From: Candidatus Aminicenantota bacterium
Lineage (GTDB): Bacteria; Acidobacteriota; B3-B38; Guanabaribacteriales; B3-B38
DNA: 40,693 bases
Reading direction: 5' to 3'
NCBI GenBank assembly: GCA_029880275.1
Contig: JAOUOQ010000001.1
Span: 1 to 40,693 of the forward strand
The notes beneath the pieces are model-generated. The model had not been told where the DNA came from and did no database searches. It saw only the letters and a list, made by a program, of their open reading frames with translations. This document shows, one piece after another, positions 1-7,371 of the stretch. Each line of letters begins with the position of its first letter. Position 1 is the first letter of the stretch. Position numbers and translations under genes: made by a program.

Positions 1-85
1 CTTCCTCAACTCCCTCCCCCCCTGCCACCTCATCAAAGGAACAAAGGAACAGGTAATCAAAGCCTTAACCAAATTTTTCAGATGA
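1..85 (+). CDS. 3' end of an unidentified gene (partial)
   Basis: Frame 2 is open from the window edge to a TGA at 83-85 and encodes 27 residues ending in KALTKFFR. The composition (a mixed helix rich in Lys, Leu and Thr) looks like a genuine protein C-terminus, and the next plus-strand gene begins about 60 bp later. The fragment is too short to assign a family. The call rests only on the open frame and on the compact organisation of the neighbourhood. Confidence 0.4.
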   Translation, partial: FLNSLPPCHLIKGTKEQVIKALTKFFR

Positions 86-111
86 AAAACCTCCTGAAAA
101 TGAGCTATAAT
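83..111 (+). promoter_or_regulatory. possible promoter for the small membrane-anchored gene
   Basis: A perfect -10 box TATAAT lies at 106-111, about 37 bp before the first plausible start. The matching -35 position (83-88, TGAAAA) is poor, so this is a weak or extended-type promoter at best. It overlaps the stop of the upstream fragment. Confidence 0.3.
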
Positions 112-147
112 AATAAGTGATAACCGTTTTATGTTGAGGGAATGATA

Positions 148-636
148 ATGGTGATAGTCATTAAATTCAGAAAAAAATTCTGGCGGCGGATAACTTTCAC
201 TTTGCCGCTGCTGACCGTGGTGCTTCTCTGGGCGGTAATGTTTGCCGGGCAGACCGAGGTAGAGCGGTTCGCCAGCCCTTCGGCGGCGTTCGAGTGGTAT
301 AAGGACTGCGCCCGCCGGGGCGACACCAGGGGTTATGTGGAGTGCCTCACAGCGGAGTCTAAAGAACTCATAGGGAGCCCTCCACCGCCGGCGGATTTAC
401 TCAAGCAGGAATACCAGTTTCTGGCTGAAAAGAAATACAAGGTTGAGCTCAGCGAGGAGTGGGCGATAATCATCTTCCTGGACGATACTCAAAAAGAGCC
501 CCCTTACCTACTCAAGCAGGAAGATAACCGGTGGAAGATAGACCTTGTAGGGATGAGCGAAAGCATTTTATTTGATGAAAACCAGCACTGGTATATCAAG
601 GGGAAAAGCGAGGTTATCAACCCTCCCGCAGGTTAA
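148..636 (+). CDS. membrane-anchored hypothetical protein
   Basis: No family is recognised. The protein has a basic N-terminus (KFRKKFWRR), one hydrophobic segment at about residues 17-33, then a soluble domain of about 125 residues that should lie outside the cytoplasm. The stretch with FEWYKDCARRGD followed by a mixed alpha/beta region ending in DNRWKIDLVG resembles the general layout of small NTF2/SnoaL-like or DUF4878-type extracytoplasmic domains; that is only a shape-based guess. I place the start at ATG 148 because GAGGG (136-140) sits 7 nt before it, whereas the ATG at 142 is only 1 nt from the SD; a GTG at 151 is also possible. The stop at 636 lies just upstream of the HAD gene, so the two are probably co-transcribed. 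Confidence 0.6.
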   Translation: MVIVIKFRKKFWRRITFTLPLLTVVLLWAVMFAGQTEVERFASPSAAFEWYKDCARRGDTRGYVECLTAESKELIGSPPPPADLLKQEYQFLAEKKYKVELSEEWAIIIFLDDTQKEPPYLLKQEDNRWKIDLVGMSESILFDENQHWYIKGKSEVINPPAG

Positions 637-664
637 AGGGAATCAACAAAAAGGATACAGGTTC

Positions 665-1258
665 TTGTTTGAAGGAATAATCTTTGACCTGGACGGGACA
701 GTCACCAAGCCCTACATAGATTTTCCTGAGCTGAAGCGGAAGATCGGCATCCCTCCCGACCAGCTCATTCTGGAGCACATGGCGACCCTGGAAGGTGCCC
801 AACTGGAGCGCGCCGACCGCATACTGGAGGACTGCGAGCGAGAGGCGGCGGAGAACTCCGTGCTCAACGACCACTTCCGGGAGGTGTGGTCTTATCTGAA
901 AAAGCAGGGGATAAAAACCGCCATCCTCACCCGCAACTCCCGCACCTGCGTGGACATGGTGATGCGAAAGCACCGCCTTTCCTTTGACCTGGTGGTCACC
1001 CGAGAGGACGCCCCACCCAAACCCTCGGAGGCTCCGGTGCTGCTTATAAGCCAAAGGCTCAGCATACCCCCTGATAAGCTCCTCCTCATCGGGGATGTCA
1101 AATACGATATCTGGGCGGGCAAAGCCGCCGGAGTGAAGACCGTGCTCCTCACCAATGGCAAGGAGCCCGACCCCTCGGCAGGGGCTGACTGGACTATAAA
1201 CTCCTTCCATGAGCTTATTCCCATTCTGGAGAAAGAGAGGCAAAAACAGGAGGGCTAA
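665..1258 (+). CDS. HAD-superfamily phosphatase (phosphoglycolate phosphatase-like)
   Basis: A haloacid-dehalogenase hydrolase of about 197 residues. Motif I is FDLDGT, giving the nucleophile Asp8 and acid/base Asp10. Motif II is ILTRNS, motif III is the Lys in PPKPSEAP, and motif IV is GDVKYD. The helical insert between motif I and ILTRNS is a C1-type cap as in Gph/PGP phosphatases, so small phosphorylated metabolites are the likely substrates; the exact one cannot be read. The frame stays open back to an ATG at 572 inside the previous gene, but TTG 665 is preferred: it has AAGGA (651-655) 9 nt upstream and puts motif I at the usual distance from the N-terminus. The stop overlaps the stop of the convergent sirtuin gene by 4 bp. 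Confidence 0.88.
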   Translation: MFEGIIFDLDGTVTKPYIDFPELKRKIGIPPDQLILEHMATLEGAQLERADRILEDCEREAAENSVLNDHFREVWSYLKKQGIKTAILTRNSRTCVDMVMRKHRLSFDLVVTREDAPPKPSEAPVLLISQRLSIPPDKLLLIGDVKYDIWAGKAAGVKTVLLTNGKEPDPSAGADWTINSFHELIPILEKERQKQEG

Positions 1259-2001
1259 GGGCTCAACCTCTTTATCTCCTCCACTATGCGGTGGAGAATC
1301 TCACTCGCCTTTCCTTTGATAAAGATGTCGCTCACCTCATAGGTGAGGCGGCTTTCTTCGGGGTTTATCTCTATGATAATGGCGTTATGCTGTCTGGCAA
1401 GGACGGGCATCAGGGAAGCGGGAAAAATCTGGACGGAGGTGCCAATCACCAGCATGCAACCGCACTGCTGGCTCTTTTCCACCGCCTGCTGGTAGGCATC
1501 GTGGGGGAGGGATTCGTGAAAGAAGACCACATCCGGGCGGAGTATCCCCCCGCACCGGCAGCGAGGGGGAATCTCCTCGATAAGACTCTGGCTCACCCGG
1601 TGCCTCTTGCCGCACTTCAGGCAGATTAGCCAGCGGTTATTTCCGTGCAGCTCAATAACCTGTTGACTGCCCGCCCTCTGATGCAGGCTGTCTATATTCT
1701 GGGTAATGACTACGGACAGATGCCCCATAGCTTCCAGCTCCGCCAGAGCTATATGAGCGAGGTTAGGCTGAGCCTCCATAGTAATCTGGGCGAACTCCTT
1801 CAGCATCTTCCATACCCTGGCGGGGTTCTCCATAAAGGCATGGATGGTGGCATACTCCTCGGGGTTGTATCTGGACCAGATTCCATCCTTTCCTCTAAAG
1901 GTGGCGATGCCGCTCTCAGCCGATATGCCAGCCCCCGTGAGGGCAATTACCGGGGGGTAGCCTTTTATGATGGCAGCCGCCCGCCTTATTAAATCCTCCA
2001 T
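1255..2001 (-). CDS. cobB: NAD-dependent protein deacylase (sirtuin, Sir2/CobB family)
   Basis: A 248-residue sirtuin that removes acyl groups from lysine using NAD+. The NAD motif is GAGISAESGIATFRG (residues 23-37), TQNIDSLHQRAG is at 100-111, and the catalytic His119 is in ELHG. The zinc-ribbon cysteines are C127, C130, C148 and C150, and GTSVQIFPA forms the C-terminal NAD site. The Tyr-x-x-Arg pair that marks desuccinylases such as CobB/SIRT5 is not present where it would align (helix after NPARVW has Leu and Phe), so a deacetylase-like preference is inferred. It is the last gene of the long minus-strand run, 2 bp after the SLOG gene, suggesting translational coupling. The zinc ribbon separates it from SIR2 domains of phage-defence NADases. 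Confidence 0.93.
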   Translation of the reverse strand: MEDLIRRAAAIIKGYPPVIALTGAGISAESGIATFRGKDGIWSRYNPEEYATIHAFMENPARVWKMLKEFAQITMEAQPNLAHIALAELEAMGHLSVVITQNIDSLHQRAGSQQVIELHGNNRWLICLKCGKRHRVSQSLIEEIPPRCRCGGILRPDVVFFHESLPHDAYQQAVEKSQQCGCMLVIGTSVQIFPASLMPVLARQHNAIIIEINPEESRLTYEVSDIFIKGKASEILHRIVEEIKRLSP

Positions 2002-2003
2002 AA

Positions 2004-2567
2004 TTACACCGTTTTACCTGCTAAAAGCGATAGTATCCGCAGAACCTCCTTTTTGATAACCAGAGGGTCATTCACTTCGGGGCGGAGTTTCCATAGATGC
2101 TCCCTGCCAACTGGAGACTCTCCCGACTCATAAAGCTTCTGCCAGAGAAGGGCTGCCTCCCCACCGGTGCACGCTATGGGGATGAGGGGCTTTCCCTCCC
2201 CAACGGCGAAGCTTATCTCCTGACGGGTCCCCTCCCCACCCCCGATGACGATAAATATATCGGCTATTTTCACCAGCTCCCTGCGGCGTTCTTCCCAGTT
2301 TTTGCCCCGATGGAGGGTACGCCCGTAGGGATGGCTCGGCTGGAAACCGTGAGGCACCACAGAGGTTATGCGGTCAAGGGGGGGTTCACCCATGTTTTGT
2401 AGATGCCGATAAGCTCCCCGGGAAGCCTCCTCCCCTGCCCCGGAAACTCCTCCGGTGAATAGCTGGTATCCATGGGCTGCGATAGCATCGCCTAAAGCAT
2501 AGGCAATCAGAGATGCTTTTCGGGATGACAATTTCCTCCCACCGAGAACCGCTATTTTAGGGGTCAT
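2004..2567 (-). CDS. SLOG/LOG-family nucleotide-binding protein (TIGR00725-like)
   Basis: A 187-residue Rossmann-like protein of the SLOG (SMF/DprA-LOG) superfamily. It starts TPKIAVLGG, has a glycine-rich loop TGGVSGAGEEASRGA at about residues 39-53, and the diagnostic IGGGEGTRQEI, the equivalent of the PGGxGTxxE loop in LOG phosphoribohydrolases. Families of this fold bind or cleave nucleotides or NAD-derived ligands; the ligand here is unknown. The frame is open further upstream (to 2678), but ATG 2567 overlaps the TGA of the upstream membrane gene as ATGA and begins exactly at the fold's first strand, so it is the best start. The sirtuin follows after 2 bp. A lone LOG-like enzyme is the cautious alternative. 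Confidence 0.8.
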   Translation of the reverse strand: MTPKIAVLGGRKLSSRKASLIAYALGDAIAAHGYQLFTGGVSGAGEEASRGAYRHLQNMGEPPLDRITSVVPHGFQPSHPYGRTLHRGKNWEERRRELVKIADIFIVIGGGEGTRQEISFAVGEGKPLIPIACTGGEAALLWQKLYESGESPVGREHLWKLRPEVNDPLVIKKEVLRILSLLAGKTV

Positions 2568-3187
2568 CTCCCTAAGGGATGCCAGAAAATAAATAATAGC
2601 AAAACAATAAAGAGAATAAGAAAGCCTCGGCGATATTTTCCCCGTCGCAGCAGAAAATTGATCGCCAGGTAAAAGCAAAAGAACTCCCCGGTAATAAGGT
2701 AAAGAGGGAAGCTTACTTTATAGTAAGCCGCCTTCTCCTCACCAGATAGAAGGAGGACAAAGGGAGAAAAGATAAAGATGAACAACAGGGCTCCCAGAAA
2801 TGACCAATCAACAAGAGAGTTGAAGAGAACAAAGGAGCTTCTGTTTAGCACAAGCCCAACAATGAGAAATAGCGCAGCCATTATGGTAAAGAGCAAAGGG
2901 GGTTTAAGAGAAAATCCCTGCAGGAGGTCAGTAATGAGGGAGAGGCGAAGCGAACGGGAGATGACGAAAATAAACCCCAGACTCATTGCTGCCGTGCCGT
3001 AATCCTTTGCCAGTAGCGCCCCTTTTTTTATTATGAACAAAACCAGAATCAAACATCCTGCCAGGGCTAATCCTATATAATCCTCCTTTAAAAGCTCCCC
3101 TCCCTGGAGACCAAAAGAGAGGAGAGCTGCCGAGAGAGAAGCAAAAAGGAGGAGGTCTATTGCCTTCTTCGCCTTTAAGCTTTCCAT
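2564..3187 (-). CDS. multi-pass membrane protein, unknown function
   Basis: A 207-residue protein with about six hydrophobic segments (roughly residues 12-26, 37-54, 66-77, 97-113, 128-147 and 156-176, plus a very hydrophobic C-terminal LILFIVLLLFIFW). A basic loop, LLRRGKYRRG, precedes the last segment. No conserved motif is recognised. The ATG has AAGGA about 6 nt upstream. Its stop overlaps the start of the SLOG gene (ATGA), so the two should be made together, which makes a membrane partner of the nucleotide-binding protein conceivable. It is more AT-rich than the dnaE/guaA genes before it. Confidence 0.65.
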   Translation of the reverse strand: MESLKAKKAIDLLLFASLSAALLSFGLQGGELLKEDYIGLALAGCLILVLFIIKKGALLAKDYGTAAMSLGFIFVISRSLRLSLITDLLQGFSLKPPLLFTIMAALFLIVGLVLNRSSFVLFNSLVDWSFLGALLFIFIFSPFVLLLSGEEKAAYYKVSFPLYLITGEFFCFYLAINFLLRRGKYRRGFLILFIVLLLFIFWHPLGR

Positions 3188-3206
3188 TTCATTCCTTGTG
3201 GGAAAA

Positions 3207-3842
3207 TTATTTAGAGGTGTCAGCTAAACTGGTATACAGCCCTTGCACTGCGTCTATATCCGCTCCCGCTGACTCATAGCAGTAAATGTCGGGGACCTGG
3301 GTTCTCTGCTTATCCTTTACAAAGACATATCTTATCGCCTTATATCCAGACTCTTTTATATCAAACTCGCAGTATTGATCGAAGCCCCCTCCGGGCTTGC
3401 CGCAATTTTTACTGCCCAGAGATACAAATTCTTCGATCATCGATGGGCTAACCCACACCTCCAGAGCCTCGTAAGATACCGATTGATACACCCTGATGTC
3501 ATTTCCCGAACCATCAGCTACCGGCAGAGACATTCGGAGCATGATGCTCCCATCTATGCCCAGCGATACGAAGCCGTAGTAGTTGCGAGATCCGCGAACG
3601 AACTCCCCCGCATTGGGGGGGCCCAGAGCTTCAGAGGGGTCGGTATATCTATTTATCCCCTGGCAGGTTATATTCGCCCCCGCTACCTCTTGCCCATAAA
3701 GATTGTCGACTCTTATGGCTTCTTTGTTGGTAGAAAAGTTTGTGCACCCTGATAAAAAAATTATAAGGAGAATAGCTATTAAGAAGAAATGAAAAGAGGT
3801 CTTCTGAAATTTCTTTCTCCAGTAGTAAAGGTTTTTCTTCAT
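3207..3842 (-). CDS. predicted lipoprotein with a cell-surface beta-sandwich-like domain
   Basis: A 211-residue protein with a long basic N-region, a hydrophobic core and the lipobox LSGC (Cys33), so it should be lipid-anchored outside the inner membrane. The mature part carries DPSEALGPPNAG, then FVSLGIDGSIMLRM and DGSGNDIRVY, and near the end AGADIDAV. This succession is typical of secreted cell-surface proteins that read roughly ALG-PD, SLG-GG-I-L, DG-G-DI-V-E and A-DIDAV; the resemblance is from pattern memory, not a search. Two cysteines (SKNCGKPG and QYCEF) could form a disulfide. It lies between dnaE and the membrane protein in one transcriptional direction. Confidence 0.65.
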   Translation of the reverse strand: MKKNLYYWRKKFQKTSFHFFLIAILLIIFLSGCTNFSTNKEAIRVDNLYGQEVAGANITCQGINRYTDPSEALGPPNAGEFVRGSRNYYGFVSLGIDGSIMLRMSLPVADGSGNDIRVYQSVSYEALEVWVSPSMIEEFVSLGSKNCGKPGGGFDQYCEFDIKESGYKAIRYVFVKDKQRTQVPDIYCYESAGADIDAVQGLYTSLADTSK

Positions 3843-3883
3843 TTTTGTTCTCTCGTACTAATAAAAAGCTTATCATCCGCAGT

Positions 3884-6800
3884 CTACCGGGTTACCAGGG
3901 TAACCGCTCCCTTGCCGAACATCTCCTCCAGCCGGTCTATGAGCTGCTTTGTCGGATTGACCTTAATGTAAGCGTTCGGCTTGATAGATAGTTGGAACTT
4001 CTGAGGTTGCACCAGCTCAAACTTTACCGAACACTCCCCACGGTTCTCTTCCAATAGTCTATGAAGTTCCTGGACGGTCTCCTCTTCCAGCATGGCAAGG
4101 GGTATGGTTATTACCATTCTTTTTGCGCTTCGTTGTCTAATCTCTCTCAGAGGGATAATCTCCGAAGCGAGCAGCTTCGCCTTATCCTCGTCGGCCTCTA
4201 CTTTTCCTTTAACCAGCACCGCTTCGTCAGCCTTGAGAGAAGCCTGGAAGGCTTGAAATGTTTTCGGAAAGACGGTGATCTCTATAGAACCCACCAGATC
4301 CTCCAAGCGGACAATAGCCATCAGCTCACCCGACTTGGTCTTAAGGCGCCTGATGCGGCTGATGACCCCTCCGATGGAGGTGGTCTGGGAATCCATATTC
4401 TGATTGATATCGGCGGTGGTTGAGCTGGAGAACTCCTTCAGCTCGCTCTCAAAGCGAGTCAAGGGATGCCCGGTGATATAAAATCCCAGTGCATCCTTCT
4501 CATACGCCAGCAGCTTTCTTTCCGACCACTCTTCCATATCGGGAATGAGCTGGTTATCGAGCAAGGTTCCTTCCTGGGGCTGGAAGGTGGCAAACATGCT
4601 TATCTGTCCTTTCTCGCGCTCCTTATGGCGCCGCTGTGCGTGCTCTATAGCGCGGTCAACGATTGCGAAGAGCTGGGAGCGGCGGAGACCGAGGGAATCG
4701 AAGGCGCCGGATTTGACGAGGCTTTCTATCACCCTCTTGTTGACCAATCGGAGGTCTACCTCCTCGCAGAATCTGACAAATGAGGTGAACACCCCTAACT
4801 TCTGCCTCGCCTCTAAAATGGAATCAATAGCCGACAGCCCCACATTTTTGATAGCCGCCAGTCCAAACCTGATGCCCTCCTCCACCGCGGTGAAATCAGG
4901 CTGGCTCTCATTGATGTCCGGGGGGAACACCTTTATTCCCATCTCCCGGCACTCGGCAATATGACCGGCAAGCTTGTCTGTGTTTTCCATCTCGCTGGTG
5001 AGCAAAGCTGCCATAAACTGGAGAGGATAATGGGTTTTTAAATATGCCGTCTGATAGGCTAATAGAGCATAGGCGGTGCTGTGCGACTTGTTGAACCCAT
5101 AGCCGGCGAAGTGCTGCATCAAATCGTATATCTTCTGAGCAGTCTTGACCGGGATGTTCTTCTCTTTGGCTCCTTTTAGAAATTTTTCCTTCTGAGCCCT
5201 CATCTCCTCCCGTTTCTTCTTCCCCATAGCGCGACGCAAAATGTCAGCCTCCCCCATAGTGAACCCTGCCAGCTGGCTGGCAATCTGCATAACTTGCTCC
5301 TGATAGACTATCACCCCATGGGTCTCTCCCAGAATCTCCTCCAGTTCGGGGACCTCATAAGTAGTGGCTATCTTCCCATGCTTCCTCCTGATGAACTCAT
5401 CTATCATCCCGCTGCGAATAGGACCGGGGCGATAGAGAGCGTTAAGGGCAATCAGGTCGTCAAATTTTTGAGGATTGAACCTCCTGAGAATGTCCTTCAT
5501 ACCGGAGCTTTCAAACTGGAAGATGCCGGTTGTCCTCCCCTCAGAAAAGAGCCTATAGGTTTTGGAGTCGTCGAGGGGGAGGAGGTCAAGCTCAATTTCT
5601 TTGCCAGTGGTCTCTCTTATATTGTCAATGGTCTCCTTGATCACTGTGAGGGTGCGCAGCCCGAGGAAGTCCATCTTCAACAGGCCAATCTTCTCCAGCT
5701 CCCCCATAGCATACTGGGTAGTTATCTCATTCTTTCCCCCTTTATAAAGGGGAACATACTCGGTGAGAGGAGCGGAGGCGATGACCACCCCGGCAGCATG
5801 GGTGGAGGCGTGCCGGGTCAGCCCTTCCAGCCTGCGGGCGACTGAAAGGAGGGTCTTTACCTCTTCGTCCTTCTTCTCCATCTCTGCTAACTGGGGAACC
5901 TCTTTTACAGCTTTATCTATAGAGCTGTCGGGTTCGTAGGGAATCATCTTGGCAATGGAATCGACTTTGGAATAGGGGATATTCAATCCCCTTCCGGTAT
6001 CCCTTATCACCGCCCGGGCAGCCATGGTGCCGAAGGTTATGATCTGGGACACATTCTCCCGTCCGTAGCGGTTGGTGACATAATCTATCACTTTCCCCCT
6101 CTGCCTCATGCAGAAGTCTATGTCGAAGTCAGGCGAGGAGACCCGCTCGGGATTGAGAAAGCGCTCGAAGAGGAGACCATACTGAAGAGGGTCGATATCG
6201 GTGATGTTCATACAGTAAGCTACCAGGCTGCCAGCACCTGAGCCCCGCCCGGGTCCCACGGGAATACCCTCGCGACGGGCATAGTCAATAAAGTCCCAGA
6301 CAATAAGAAAATAGCTGGAAAAGCCAGTCTGCTTAACCATGAGGATTTCTTCGTCCAGCCTTTTTTTGTATTCGCTCAGGGGCACCTTCAGTCTTCCCTT
6401 GGCATCAAGCTCCTTTAATCTCTCCAGCCTTTTTTCAAATCCCTCACGAGCAATCTTCTCAAAATACTGGTCTGAAGTAGATTCCTCGGGAACATCGTAG
6501 CGAGGGAGATGATATGTAGAGGTATCCAGAAGGAGGTGGCAGCGTCGGGCAATCTCGACAGTATTACGCAGGGCTTCGGGTTGCTCGGCAAACAGCATCC
6601 CCATCTCTTCAGGGGATTTAAAATAGTACTGGTCGTTGGCAAATTTTAGCCTATCCTTATCCTGAACAGTCTTACCGGTCTGAATACAGATCAGGACATC
6701 ATGGGGAAAGGAATCCTCCTGGGTTATGTAGTGGCAATCGTTGGTGGCCACCAGAGGGATGTTCAGATGCTGAGACATGCGGACTAATTCAGAGTTTACC

Positions 6801-7369
6801 CTCTTTTCCTCTTTAAGACCGTGGTCCTGCAGCTCCAGAAAGAAGTTGTCCTGCCCCATTATTTCCCGATACTCACGGGCGCATTGTTCCGCCTTATCTA
6901 TCTCGTTACGCAGAATGTGGCTGGCTATTTCCCCCCTCAAACAGCCGCTCAGGGCTATCAGACCCTTTGAATGCTGGCTGAGGAACTCTTTGTCAATTCT
7001 GGGCTTGTAATAAAAGCCCTTCAAGTAGCCTTCAGTGGACAGCTTGATGAGATTCTTATAGCCCTCGGCGTTCTCCACCAGTAAGATCAGGTGGAAGAAG
7101 GGTTCCTCTCCAGCTTTTATTGGTCCGGTCTTCTCCAAACGGCTCTTGGGAGCCACATACATCTCGCTGCCGATTATGGGCTTTATCCCATTTTCTACAC
7201 ACTTCAAGTAGAAGGGCACTACTCCGAACATATTTCCATGGTCGGTAATAGCGGTGGCGCTCATCCCCTTATCAATGGTATGCTCAATGAGTTCGTTCAG
7301 GCGGATAGCCCCATCCAGGAGGCTGTATTCGGTATGGTTATGCAAATGGACAAAATCTATCTTCGGCAT
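3884..7369 (-). CDS. dnaE: DNA polymerase III alpha subunit
   Basis: The replicative polymerase subunit, about 1161 residues, the usual DnaE length. The N-terminal PHP domain shows the metal-site motifs VHLHNHTEYS (residues 7-16), TDHGN, IGSEMYVAP and NDCHY. The polymerase core has GPGRGSGAGSLVAYC and the catalytic acid pair in PDFDIDF. The C-terminal OB fold has SIGGVISRIRRLKTKSG, followed by a small terminal domain. I prefer the ATG at 7369: GGGAG sits 5 nt before it inside the end of guaA, and it follows the guaA stop by 2 bp; the ATG at 7381 has no SD. This is the DnaE rather than the PolC type. A following lipoprotein gene begins 41 bp downstream. Confidence 0.97.
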   Translation of the reverse strand: MPKIDFVHLHNHTEYSLLDGAIRLNELIEHTIDKGMSATAITDHGNMFGVVPFYLKCVENGIKPIIGSEMYVAPKSRLEKTGPIKAGEEPFFHLILLVENAEGYKNLIKLSTEGYLKGFYYKPRIDKEFLSQHSKGLIALSGCLRGEIASHILRNEIDKAEQCAREYREIMGQDNFFLELQDHGLKEEKRVNSELVRMSQHLNIPLVATNDCHYITQEDSFPHDVLICIQTGKTVQDKDRLKFANDQYYFKSPEEMGMLFAEQPEALRNTVEIARRCHLLLDTSTYHLPRYDVPEESTSDQYFEKIAREGFEKRLERLKELDAKGRLKVPLSEYKKRLDEEILMVKQTGFSSYFLIVWDFIDYARREGIPVGPGRGSGAGSLVAYCMNITDIDPLQYGLLFERFLNPERVSSPDFDIDFCMRQRGKVIDYVTNRYGRENVSQIITFGTMAARAVIRDTGRGLNIPYSKVDSIAKMIPYEPDSSIDKAVKEVPQLAEMEKKDEEVKTLLSVARRLEGLTRHASTHAAGVVIASAPLTEYVPLYKGGKNEITTQYAMGELEKIGLLKMDFLGLRTLTVIKETIDNIRETTGKEIELDLLPLDDSKTYRLFSEGRTTGIFQFESSGMKDILRRFNPQKFDDLIALNALYRPGPIRSGMIDEFIRRKHGKIATTYEVPELEEILGETHGVIVYQEQVMQIASQLAGFTMGEADILRRAMGKKKREEMRAQKEKFLKGAKEKNIPVKTAQKIYDLMQHFAGYGFNKSHSTAYALLAYQTAYLKTHYPLQFMAALLTSEMENTDKLAGHIAECREMGIKVFPPDINESQPDFTAVEEGIRFGLAAIKNVGLSAIDSILEARQKLGVFTSFVRFCEEVDLRLVNKRVIESLVKSGAFDSLGLRRSQLFAIVDRAIEHAQRRHKEREKGQISMFATFQPQEGTLLDNQLIPDMEEWSERKLLAYEKDALGFYITGHPLTRFESELKEFSSSTTADINQNMDSQTTSIGGVISRIRRLKTKSGELMAIVRLEDLVGSIEITVFPKTFQAFQASLKADEAVLVKGKVEADEDKAKLLASEIIPLREIRQRSAKRMVITIPLAMLEEETVQELHRLLEENRGECSVKFELVQPQKFQLSIKPNAYIKVNPTKQLIDRLEEMFGKGAVTLVTR

Positions 7370-7371
7370 AT

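Noticed and set aside
617..1243. 208-codon minus-strand frame opposite the HAD gene
   Set aside because: It is the mirror of a clear HAD coding region, has no SD and no recognisable motif.
1255..2567. Thoeris-like or STALD-type phage-defence system
   Set aside because: The sirtuin has the zinc ribbon and class features of protein deacylases, the SLOG protein is a separate gene, and no other defence gene is nearby. Kept only as a lower-interest finding.
4466..4964. Long plus-strand frames inside dnaE
   Set aside because: They lie fully antisense to conserved DnaE motifs and have no SD or family features.
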